The notes below the pieces were generated by a model. That model was not told the DNA's origin, did not search any database, and worked only from the letters and a program-made list of their open reading frames with translations. Below are positions 1 through 6,179 of a DNA stretch of 9,679 nt, in pieces (within the stretch, counting starts at the first letter, position 1; each line of letters begins with the position of its first letter). The translations under genes and the position numbers were made by a program. Origin of the DNA: an uncultured Bacteroidales bacterium (GTDB lineage Bacteria; Bacteroidota; Bacteroidia; Bacteroidales; Muribaculaceae); the NCBI GenBank assembly GCA_900554715.1, contig USIN01000054.1, positions 1 through 9,679 on the forward strand. Direction: 5' to 3'.

Positions 1-1
1 C

Positions 2-817
2 CCCGATGAACGCCGTCTCCTCGGCGACCGTTATATCGACGTGGCTATAGCCGAACAGACGGGTGTGTCTGTCATGGCCGGCGCCGCCAGCGGCGGTGTC
101 AAGGTCATCTATCCTGTTGTGGCGACATTTCTTCAGCGCGCCTACGACCAGCTGCTTGAAGACTGGGCCATGGATTATTCTCCTGCGCTCATGCCTGTCA
201 CGGCCACAGGTGTCAGGGGCATACCCGACATGACACATCTCGGCTTCTGGGATATACCGATGATAACATCAATACCCGACATCGTCTACCTTGCACCCGC
301 CAACGCCGAGGAACTCAAAGCCATGCTCGACTGGGGTATCGCACAGGACAAATACAAGGTGGCCGTGAGAGTCCCGACCTATTCATACGAACATGCCGAC
401 TATGACGTCGATGCGGATTACTCTGACCTCAATCGCTTCAAAATGCTCAAACGCGGCAGCCGTGTCGCGGTCGTCGGCGTCGGTGACTTCCTCGTCAAAG
501 GCCGTCAGCTCGTGTCGGCACTCGCCGGAGCAGGCATTGACGCCACTCTTATCAATCCGCGTTTTGTCTCGGGTGTAGACCGTGAAATGCTCGCGTCTCT
601 GAAGGACGGCCACAGCGTCGTGGTGACTATCGAAGACGGCTCGCTCGAAGGCGGCTTCGGTCAGCGCATTGCCTCGGCTCTCGGCGACACTGACCTGAAA
701 GTTCTCAATTTTGGCCTTGCCAAGAAGTTTGTCGACCGCTATGACGTCGCCCGGCTCGAATCAGACAACAGCCTCGACATCGACACGATGCTCGCCCGCG
801 TCCTCGCAATTGTCTGA
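2..817 (+). CDS. DXS/transketolase-like enzyme, C-terminal part (5' cut by window edge)
   Basis: The frame is open from the left edge (codon 1 at position 2) to TGA at 815-817, giving about 271 residues. The GTG at 41 is internal, because clear family sequence (RRLLGDRYIDVAIAEQ) precedes it, so the gene is 5'-partial. It matches the pyrimidine-binding and C-terminal transketolase domains of 1-deoxy-D-xylulose-5-phosphate synthase, a ThDP enzyme joining pyruvate and glyceraldehyde 3-phosphate for isoprenoid, thiamine and pyridoxal synthesis. IAEQ holds the catalytic Glu (codon 53-55), followed by TFLQRAYDQ, then a TH motif (His at 236-238). The remaining length is about that of E. coli DXS from the same point. 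Oddity: aligned by motif, the DRAG and GADG segments read TATG and GIPD, and the YPRG segment reads VPTY. Residues that hold the phosphate of the aldehyde substrate in DXS therefore look replaced. It may be a second, DXS-like paralogue with another acceptor. Family sure, exact reaction unsure. Confidence 0.85.
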   Translation, partial: PDERRLLGDRYIDVAIAEQTGVSVMAGAASGGVKVIYPVVATFLQRAYDQLLEDWAMDYSPALMPVTATGVRGIPDMTHLGFWDIPMITSIPDIVYLAPANAEELKAMLDWGIAQDKYKVAVRVPTYSYEHADYDVDADYSDLNRFKMLKRGSRVAVVGVGDFLVKGRQLVSALAGAGIDATLINPRFVSGVDREMLASLKDGHSVVVTIEDGSLEGGFGQRIASALGDTDLKVLNFGLAKKFVDRYDVARLESDNSLDIDTMLARVLAIV

Positions 818-857
818 TGCGTAAGGCAAAAAGAACATAAGGCCAGAAGAGCAAAAT

Positions 858-874
858 AACAAAAGATTTTTGTT
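858..874. terminator. weak AT-rich hairpin between convergent genes
   Basis: AACAAAA (858-864) and TTTTGTT (868-874) form a perfect 7-bp inverted repeat with a 3-base loop, in the 70-base gap between two convergent genes. The position suits a bidirectional terminator. The stem is almost all A-T and would be weak, so this is a guess from position rather than strength. Confidence 0.25.
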
Positions 875-893
875 CAAAATTCAACATTCAAAA
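873..893. repeat. heptanucleotide tandem repeat, three units, at the exporter stop codon
   Basis: Three adjacent 7-base units read TTCAAAA, TTCAACA, TTCAAAA; the first and third are identical and the middle one differs by one base. The third unit includes the stop codon of the exporter gene (888-890 on the minus strand). Copy-number change would mostly alter the 3' untranslated region. It could be chance low complexity or a small slippage-prone repeat. Confidence 0.6.
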
Positions 894-2234
894 TTTCCTG
901 CGAAGCAGATAGACAAGTGCTATGACGGCGAGCGTCAGCAGTTCTGATACGGGGATGGCAAGCCACAGGCCGGCTGCGCCGATGAAGCGCGGCAGGAATA
1001 TAAAGCCCGGCACCATGAATATCACACCGCGCAGCAGCATATAGAAAATTGAGAGTCCGGCCTGCTCACGGCTCTGATAATAGCCGATAAAAGTGATGTT
1101 CGGAGCGAAAAACATGGCGCAGATGCCAAGTATCGGCAGACCGTAGACAGCGAGTGCCCACGCTGGTTCTGCCTGACTGAGGAAAATGCTTGTCAATGGC
1201 GCCGTTCCGGCCCACATGCCGCCGGAGATGACAATACCGCAGACACATGATGTGACGAGAGCTATCTTCAGTGCCTGTCTGACGCGGTCGTGATATCCGG
1301 CTCCGTAGTTGTAGCTGATTATAGGCTGCGACGACTGGGCCACGGCGTTGCTGATCGAGAATATCAGCGGGAAAAGGTAACAGCCGATGCTGAAGGCGGC
1401 CACACCGGCTTCACCGAGATATGACAGAAACATATAATTGCCTGTAACCATCATTATGCCGATGGCGAGTTCGGCGATAAAGGTGGCGAGTCCGATTTTC
1501 ATCATGTAGGCGGTGTTGCGCAGCGACAGACGCAACGATTTGGCCGACAGCTTGAGCCGGTAGAATTTCAGCTTGTCAGAGAAGAAGATGAAATAGGCGA
1601 GTACCATCACGCCGGCGACGATGCATGAGATCGACGTGGCTATCGACGCGCCTTTGATGCCCATATCGAGCGGGAACACCATCAGCCAGTCGAGAAATAT
1701 GTTGAGCACGGCGGCGACGATCTGCACGCTCATGGCATATTTGGGTGAGCCGTCAAGGCGTATGAGCATCATGCCGGCACACTGCAGGTAAAAGAATACC
1801 AGTCCCGGACATAGCCAGAGCAGGTAGTCTGTCGCGTGTTGCTCGAGCGCAGGGCTGCAGCCGAGCGCATACAGCACGGGACGTGTGAAAAGCAGCGATA
1901 TGACAATCACGGTGCAGAAGATGATCGCGCCGGCGATGTATGCCTGGGTCATGATGATTCTGGCTGCCTTGACGTTTCCCTCGGCGAGTCTGATGCTGCC
2001 GATGACTGACGCGCCGATGCCGAACATAAGGCCGATGCCTGTGCAGAGCAGAAACAGGGGCGCGACGATGTTGATTGCGGCAAGAGCGTTGCTGCCGACA
2101 CCGTGGCCGACGAACATGCCGTCGCAGATGTTCAGCACCGAGTTGAATACCATGCCTATCAGTGTCGGGAAAAACATGGCGGCGAAAAGGCTTTTGATTT
2201 TTCCGTTTCCGAAGTCAAGTCTGTCTCTTTCCAT
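888..2234 (-). CDS. MATE family efflux transporter
   Basis: This 448-residue inner-membrane protein has the length and twelve-helix hydrophobic pattern of MATE exporters, which extrude drugs or metabolites in exchange for Na+ or H+. The N-lobe signature is clear near the start: PTLIGMVFNSVLNICDGMFV (residues about 23-42), followed by GVGSNALAAINIVAP, the conserved region of the DinF/MepA-like bacterial branch. The C-lobe begins around YMFLSYLGEAGVAAFSIG, and the matching SQPIISYNYGAG motif follows. The gene ends with a short basic tail, LLRRKF. The ATG at 2234 is chosen because the preceding MERDRLDFGNGKIKSLF gives the usual short cytoplasmic N-terminus before helix 1. It has its own promoter and is divergent from an AraC-family gene, which is a likely local regulator (inference). 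Substrate cannot be told from sequence. Confidence 0.93.
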   Translation of the reverse strand: MERDRLDFGNGKIKSLFAAMFFPTLIGMVFNSVLNICDGMFVGHGVGSNALAAINIVAPLFLLCTGIGLMFGIGASVIGSIRLAEGNVKAARIIMTQAYIAGAIIFCTVIVISLLFTRPVLYALGCSPALEQHATDYLLWLCPGLVFFYLQCAGMMLIRLDGSPKYAMSVQIVAAVLNIFLDWLMVFPLDMGIKGASIATSISCIVAGVMVLAYFIFFSDKLKFYRLKLSAKSLRLSLRNTAYMMKIGLATFIAELAIGIMMVTGNYMFLSYLGEAGVAAFSIGCYLFPLIFSISNAVAQSSQPIISYNYGAGYHDRVRQALKIALVTSCVCGIVISGGMWAGTAPLTSIFLSQAEPAWALAVYGLPILGICAMFFAPNITFIGYYQSREQAGLSIFYMLLRGVIFMVPGFIFLPRFIGAAGLWLAIPVSELLTLAVIALVYLLRRKF

Positions 2235-2256
2235 ATAGAGTGTGTTTGTTGGCCTG

Positions 2257-2264
2257 CAAAGTTA
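2257..2264 (-). promoter_or_regulatory. Bacteroidetes-type -7 element for the MATE gene
   Basis: On the minus strand the sequence TAACTTTG (followed by CA) fits TAnnTTTG, the -7 element of the Bacteroidetes primary sigma factor. It lies 22 bases upstream of the exporter ATG. No good TTTG is seen at the usual distance upstream, so the -33 half is weak and an activator may be needed. Confidence 0.55.
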
Positions 2265-2276
2265 CGAACTTATAGC

Positions 2277-2313
2277 ATACCGGATGTGGTGTAAATCAAC
2301 ACTGATATGGTAT
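2277..2313. promoter_or_regulatory. nested inverted repeat, possible operator
   Basis: ATACC (2277-2281) pairs with GGTAT (2309-2313), and inside it GTGT (2289-2292) pairs with ACAC (2299-2302). Both pairs centre at 2295-2296. The element lies between the two divergent promoters of the exporter and the AraC-family gene, where a shared operator would be expected. AraC proteins more often bind direct repeats, so the call rests on symmetry and position only. Confidence 0.3.
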
Positions 2314-2330
2314 TTTTTATAACAAAAGGT

Positions 2331-2360
2331 TTTGACTGCACGTCAAATATAGTAAATTTG
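2331..2360 (+). promoter_or_regulatory. promoter of the AraC-family gene
   Basis: TTTG at 2331-2334 (-33) and TAAATTTG at 2353-2360 (-7) are separated by 18 bases, a near-ideal Bacteroidetes primary-sigma promoter. Transcription should start about 4-7 bases after 2360, leaving a 5' leader of only about 10-14 bases before the ATG at 2378. Confidence 0.75.
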
Positions 2361-2377
2361 CACAAAACTGATGATTT

Positions 2378-3286
2378 ATGACATCGAAAGAGAGGACATG
2401 CGGCATATATTCATTTATCAGCGGCACAACAGACGGCACGATGTGGCCGACAGGACGGCCGCTATCGACAGACGGCTGCCTGATAATGCTTTGCGAGAAC
2501 GGTTGCGCCGAATTCTTGATAAATTCGCGCAGCTATGCGCAGCGACCGGGGTGCATGGCTCTGATAACGTTCGACATGGTGGTCGTGCCGGTCTCTGTGT
2601 CCGACGATTTCAGGGCGCGCTTCCTTTCGATAGACTTCGACGCGACACAGGATCTTTTCTTTCTTGTGACGTCAAACCGTCTGTGGAATTTCATTTATAA
2701 ATCGCCTGTGTGTGCTCTGACAGATTCTCTTGCCAGGGCTGTCGCGCGGTGGTATGACACTCTCGGCTGGATATCAGCCAACTGCTCTGATGGCATAAGA
2801 GACAGGATGATGCGACGCGAGGCCGAGAATTTCATGACGGCCATGACAGAACTGGTCGAGACACGGCTCGGCAGCCTCGGAGACGGCCCGCAGAAAAACA
2901 GGGCGTGGGCGCTCACCAATGATTTTATCGCCCTTCTCAACCGCCATTATGCCAGACATCACGATGTCGCCTTTTATGCCGGACGTCTCAACGTGACACC
3001 AAACTATCTCAACATAATCAGCAAACGCAACACCGGTACGACGGCAAAAGAACAGATAAATCTTCAGATAGGGCTTGTCGTCAGAATGTTGCTTGACACA
3101 ACGGATCTGTCTGTAAAGCAGATTGCCTCGCGGCTGCATTATGATGATCCGTCGTATCTGTGCCGCATATTCAGAAAGCAGACCGGCATGTCACCGTTGC
3201 AGTATCGCCACAGCACACGCCCGATTGGCTCGAAGACTCAGGGTTTGTATGACGGCTCGGGCAGTGTGAAGAGCGAGCCGAAGTAG
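2378..3286 (+). CDS. AraC-family transcriptional regulator
   Basis: This 302-residue protein has the common Bacteroidales AraC layout. Residues about 1-110 form a small cupin-like ligand-sensing part, with the loose pattern GCLIMLCENGCAEFLINSRS then a hydrophobic run. A helical linker follows. The C-terminal double helix-turn-helix covers residues about 195-279: the first HTH is around VAFYAGRLNVTPNYLNIISK, the second is LSVKQIASRLHYDDPSYLCR, ending with the family signature FRKQTGMSPLQYR. The ATG at 2378 lies just after a strong promoter; an out-of-frame ATG at 2371 gives no family match. The gene is divergent from the MATE exporter, suggesting local control of efflux (inference). After the HTH there is an extra tail of about 23 residues (RPIGSKTQG onward), part of which is encoded over the end of the opposite-strand gene. 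The ligand is unknown. Confidence 0.9.
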   Translation: MTSKERTCGIYSFISGTTDGTMWPTGRPLSTDGCLIMLCENGCAEFLINSRSYAQRPGCMALITFDMVVVPVSVSDDFRARFLSIDFDATQDLFFLVTSNRLWNFIYKSPVCALTDSLARAVARWYDTLGWISANCSDGIRDRMMRREAENFMTAMTELVETRLGSLGDGPQKNRAWALTNDFIALLNRHYARHHDVAFYAGRLNVTPNYLNIISKRNTGTTAKEQINLQIGLVVRMLLDTTDLSVKQIASRLHYDDPSYLCRIFRKQTGMSPLQYRHSTRPIGSKTQGLYDGSGSVKSEPK

Positions 3287-4155
3287 CGGTCGGTCTCTTC
3301 GCTGATGTCATTGTCGTAGCCAGATGAATTGAAGTATGTCAGTTCGCCGAAATAGATTTTATCGTCAACATAATAAAGGTCGACTCTTATCTGCGGCTCG
3401 TCTTTGCAGAGACGGTCGGCGATGGCAAACATCTCGTCGATGCGCGCGGGTTTCGGCAGGGTGAAATCGGCCGGCATGCCGGCGTCGACCTTGTTGAACG
3501 GTCTGAAACGCCACTCGCGGTCAAAAAAGTAATAGCGGGGTTTTCTCTTGCCCGGCACGCGTCCGCGGCACACCATGACATACTCGGCGCGGCCGTTGAA
3601 ACAGAAAAATTTGTAGTCGGTCGGCACCGGCTCTGCGTCGGTGCCGATATATTCTTCGGCGAGCACCGTCGGCACGATGTTTTTGTATGGCCATTCGCGA
3701 AGCTTTGCATAATTGCGTTTGCGCAGCCAGCGGCTCATGACCTGCCTGGCTTTCTCGCGGTCGAGTTTAGCCTTGTCTTTGCAGATAACGACTCCTTTGC
3801 CACCCCAGCCTTGCGAGGTCTTGAGCACGAAACGGTCGGGCAGGGCGTCGAAGTCGATGTCATCGGCCGATTTCCACGTAGCTATGGTCGGGATGATATA
3901 TTCACGGCCGATGAGTCCGCCTACTATATCTTTGACGGCGAGTTTGTCGACGAGTGCGGTCTGACGGTCGTGACGGTTATAGATTTTGAGCCATTGTATT
4001 TTCTCGTTGAGAGTCTGCGGATTGTCGAGGTCGAGACGGCGGCCTGTGCGCAGTCTGTACATAGCGGTCACAAACCAGCGGTCGTTTTTGATCAGAGGAG
4101 CGAATAGTTTGAGCGCGTTTTTAGCCGTTTTGCGGTATAATGTTAGAAATGACAT
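3238..4155 (-). CDS. TupA-like ATP-grasp protein (cell-surface glycan or teichuronopeptide-type modification)
   Basis: This is a 305-residue cytosolic protein of the TupA-type ATP-grasp family, often labelled glycosyltransferase. Members lie in capsule, O-antigen and teichuronopeptide loci and are thought to ligate amino acids to surface glycans. Family landmarks in order: TLNEKIQWLKIYNR (residues 48-61), VDKLAVKD (69-76), the nucleotide-binding strand and glycine loop FVLKTSQGWGGKGVVICKD (109-127), AEEYI (166-170), DYKFFCFNG (180-188), and the metal-binding end RVDLYYV...FGELTYFNSSG (267-289). The length is full for the family. The start at 4155 gives the typical basic, hydrophobic N-terminus MSFLTLYRKTAKNALKL. 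No other glycan genes are seen nearby, so it stands alone with its own strong promoter. Its last 49 bases overlap the end of the AraC gene on the other strand. The exact substrate is not deducible. Confidence 0.88.
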   Translation of the reverse strand: MSFLTLYRKTAKNALKLFAPLIKNDRWFVTAMYRLRTGRRLDLDNPQTLNEKIQWLKIYNRHDRQTALVDKLAVKDIVGGLIGREYIIPTIATWKSADDIDFDALPDRFVLKTSQGWGGKGVVICKDKAKLDREKARQVMSRWLRKRNYAKLREWPYKNIVPTVLAEEYIGTDAEPVPTDYKFFCFNGRAEYVMVCRGRVPGKRKPRYYFFDREWRFRPFNKVDAGMPADFTLPKPARIDEMFAIADRLCKDEPQIRVDLYYVDDKIYFGELTYFNSSGYDNDISEETDRYFGSLFTLPEPSYKP

Positions 4156-4198
4156 TGTCGGTCTTGATAAATACGAAGCGTCTATTGATAGAGTTGCG

Positions 4199-4228
4199 CA
4201 AATTTAGACAATAAATACGAAAAACAAA
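4199..4228 (-). promoter_or_regulatory. promoter of the TupA-like gene
   Basis: Read on the minus strand, TTTG (4228-4225) and TAAATTTG (4206-4199) are 18 bases apart. This is the same -7 octamer and spacing as the AraC-gene promoter. The expected leader to the ATG at 4155 is about 40 bases. Confidence 0.75.
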
Positions 4229-4248
4229 CCAATTTTTTCTATAAAATA

Positions 4249-4271
4249 ATGCCAGAATCGCTGCAGGGCAT
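4249..4271. promoter_or_regulatory. short inverted repeat between divergent promoters
   Basis: ATGCC (4249-4253) and GGCAT (4267-4271) form a 5-bp inverted repeat around a 13-base centre. It sits between the minus-strand promoter of the TupA-like gene and the plus-strand promoter of the kinase. It could be an operator, but this symmetry is easily found by chance. Confidence 0.2.
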
Positions 4272-4295
4272 TTATATCGCAAATACATAAATAGT

Positions 4296-4303
4296 TATCT
4301 TTG
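4296..4303 (+). promoter_or_regulatory. -7 element for the sensor kinase gene
   Basis: TATCTTTG followed by CA fits the Bacteroidetes TAnnTTTG element. No clear TTTG is present 18-21 bases upstream, so it looks like a half-strength promoter. The predicted start of transcription, about 4307-4310, leaves almost no leader for an ATG at 4314 and about 45 bases for the ATG at 4353, which favours the latter start. Confidence 0.6.
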
Positions 4304-4352
4304 CAAAATATCGATGTCTGCTTTTCTCCGCAACAACCAATACTTTATCAAT

Positions 4353-6128
4353 ATGAAACCTCGACTCATTGTTTTAGCAGCACTCTTCACGTCGCTCGTT
4401 GTGTTTGCCGCCAACGACAGAATAACAGAAATCGCCGCTCTGCGCGAGACTGCCGACAGTCTTCACGGCATCGGGCGCACCGATTCGGCTGTCATCGTTG
4501 GCGCTCGAGCCGTCGGGTTGGCGCAGGAAAGCGGCGACCAGACTCAGATTGTGGGCGCGAACGCCGCGCAGGGTGTTTTTCTCCGTTCGCTCGGCCGCAT
4601 CGACGAGGCTCTGCAGTGCTATGACACAGCTTTGGAGATTGTGACTTCGGGTCAATTCCGCGATAATCCTGACGGCGAGACCATCGAGGAGATTGCTTCG
4701 CTTTATATCAATCTCGCCGTGCTTAATCTCGACATGCAGAATAAGGACGAGGCTGCGCGAAACGCAGAGTCGTCAGGCGAATGGGTCGCAAAAAGCTCTG
4801 ACGCCGAACTGAAGAGTACGGTCTTCGGTGTCGTCGGCTCTGTTCTGACGGGATGCGGCATGTATGACCGCGCTCTGCATTATCAGGAACTTGCCTATGA
4901 TAATGCCATGGCGTCGGGCAATCACGACGCGGCTTTTCGTGCTGCCGCCTATACAATGCTCATAGCCGACCGAACGGGCGATAAGGACGGGGCAGATATG
5001 TGGCGCCGCCAATGTCAGGAACTCTTGCCCCAGATCGGGTCGTTCATGACCGAGATGGTCTATTATCAGGCCGAGTGTTCGATATGTCTGAAAAACAATG
5101 ACCCGAAGGGCGCGATAGTCTGGTTTGACAAGATTCTCGCTCTCGACGGCATCGACAATCTGCCCTTCGTGAAATTTGACTGTTATAACAACATGCACAT
5201 GGCTTATTCAGAACTCGGCGATTACCGTAATGCCTACGAGACGCTGCTTGTCGGCAATGAGCTGCGCGACAGCCTCTGGGCCGAGGAGAAAGCCCGGGAC
5301 CTGCGTGATATGACAGTGAAATATGAGACCAAGGAGACCGAGCTGGCTTTCGCCCGCAGCGAGGCGCGCCGTGCCAATACCCTGATGTGGCTTTTTGCGG
5401 CTGTCGGTCTGCTGCTTGTCGGCGCGATTGTCTTTGTTGTCTATGCCGGCCGCCAGCGTCGACGCCGTATGCAGAAAGAAATGGAATTCGCAGCCTTGCG
5501 CGACGATATCGGGCGCCGCCTCACCCGACAGTATGTCGAGGGCCTTGAAAACGAGCGTGCCCGCATGTCGCGCGAGCTCCACGACGGCGTCTGCAACGAC
5601 CTGCTGGCGATACAGATGAATATCAGCGGCGGCCGTCCGCTCGACGACACGGCGCGTCTGATCGACAGCTGCCGCGAGTCGGTGCGCCGTATCTCTCACG
5701 AGCTTATGCCGCCCGAATTCACTTATGCGTCGCTTGACGAGGTTGTGAAATATTTTGTATCGAAACAGGCCGAGTCTGACAGTGGCAGGATTAATTTCAC
5801 ATATTCTTCATCAGCTGACGGCGCCGACTGGCGCGAGGTCTCGGACTCTGTCGCCCTCGAGGTCTATCGTGTCATACAGGAGGCCGTCGGCAATGCCGTC
5901 AGATATTCGGGCGCGAGCGAGATATATGTTGCTATATCGCTCGACAGTTCATCGCTCGAAGTCATTGTCCGCGACAACGGCACCTTTAAATCTTCGTCCC
6001 GCAAAGGTTTGGGCCTCGATTCGATAAAGCGGCGCGCCGGCTCGATCGGCGGCACTGTCGCGATAGAGACACAGGCGGGGGGCGGTACAGAAGTCCGCCT
6101 GACGGTTAAAAACTACGGAAATCCGTAA
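4353..6128 (+). CDS. TPR-containing membrane sensor histidine kinase (HisKA_3/NarX-LuxR type)
   Basis: The 591-residue protein starts with an export signal, MKPRLIVLAALFTSLVVFAA. The frame extends to an ATG at 4314, but that adds 13 residues before the signal and lies at the predicted transcription start, so 4353 is preferred. A periplasmic helical region (about 25-320) resembles TPR repeats, e.g. AYSELGDYRNAYETL. A coiled stretch, one membrane helix (about 344-366, LMWLFAAVGLLLVGAIVFVV) and an RRRR stop-transfer follow. The dimerisation domain has the phospho-acceptor His410 in SRELHDGVCNDLLA, and the HATPase domain has the N-box (EAVGNAVRYS, Asn514), G1 DNG (541-543), G2 GLGL (552-555) and G3 GGGT (576-579). 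All catalytic boxes are present, so it should be active and signal to a NarL/LuxR-type response regulator. No such regulator lies beside it here, so its partner is elsewhere. Ligand unknown. Confidence 0.92.
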   Translation: MKPRLIVLAALFTSLVVFAANDRITEIAALRETADSLHGIGRTDSAVIVGARAVGLAQESGDQTQIVGANAAQGVFLRSLGRIDEALQCYDTALEIVTSGQFRDNPDGETIEEIASLYINLAVLNLDMQNKDEAARNAESSGEWVAKSSDAELKSTVFGVVGSVLTGCGMYDRALHYQELAYDNAMASGNHDAAFRAAAYTMLIADRTGDKDGADMWRRQCQELLPQIGSFMTEMVYYQAECSICLKNNDPKGAIVWFDKILALDGIDNLPFVKFDCYNNMHMAYSELGDYRNAYETLLVGNELRDSLWAEEKARDLRDMTVKYETKETELAFARSEARRANTLMWLFAAVGLLLVGAIVFVVYAGRQRRRRMQKEMEFAALRDDIGRRLTRQYVEGLENERARMSRELHDGVCNDLLAIQMNISGGRPLDDTARLIDSCRESVRRISHELMPPEFTYASLDEVVKYFVSKQAESDSGRINFTYSSSADGADWREVSDSVALEVYRVIQEAVGNAVRYSGASEIYVAISLDSSSLEVIVRDNGTFKSSSRKGLGLDSIKRRAGSIGGTVAIETQAGGGTEVRLTVKNYGNP

Positions 6129-6159
6129 TTGACAGGCTCTTGGCAGGGAGCTATATTTG
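6129..6159 (+). promoter_or_regulatory. promoter of the secreted GLUG-repeat protein
   Basis: TTG (6129-6131) and TATATTTG (6152-6159, followed by CA) are 20 bases apart, a good Bacteroidetes promoter that begins immediately after the kinase stop codon (6126-6128). The expected leader is about 15-18 bases to the ATG at 6180. The surface protein can therefore be transcribed independently of the kinase. Confidence 0.65.
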
Positions 6160-6179
6160 CAGATAAAACTTTTTTGCAA

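Noticed and set aside
873..893. CRISPR or STRR-type array
   Set aside because: There are only three 7-base units with no spacers, too small for a CRISPR array and too few to claim a dispersed repeat family.
2371..2700. Alternative ATG at 2371 for a 109-codon frame overlapping the AraC gene start
   Set aside because: It begins 7 bases before the AraC ATG, but its protein is Arg-rich with no family match, and the AraC frame is supported along its length.
4314..4352. Upstream ATG for the kinase (13 extra residues)
   Set aside because: It sits at the predicted transcription start and would place polar residues before a well-formed signal peptide that begins at 4353.
5208..5699. Antisense 163-codon open frame inside the kinase gene
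   Set aside because: It is opposite the membrane helix and HisKA region of a clearly real kinase. Its sequence has no domain pattern and is explained by codon bias.
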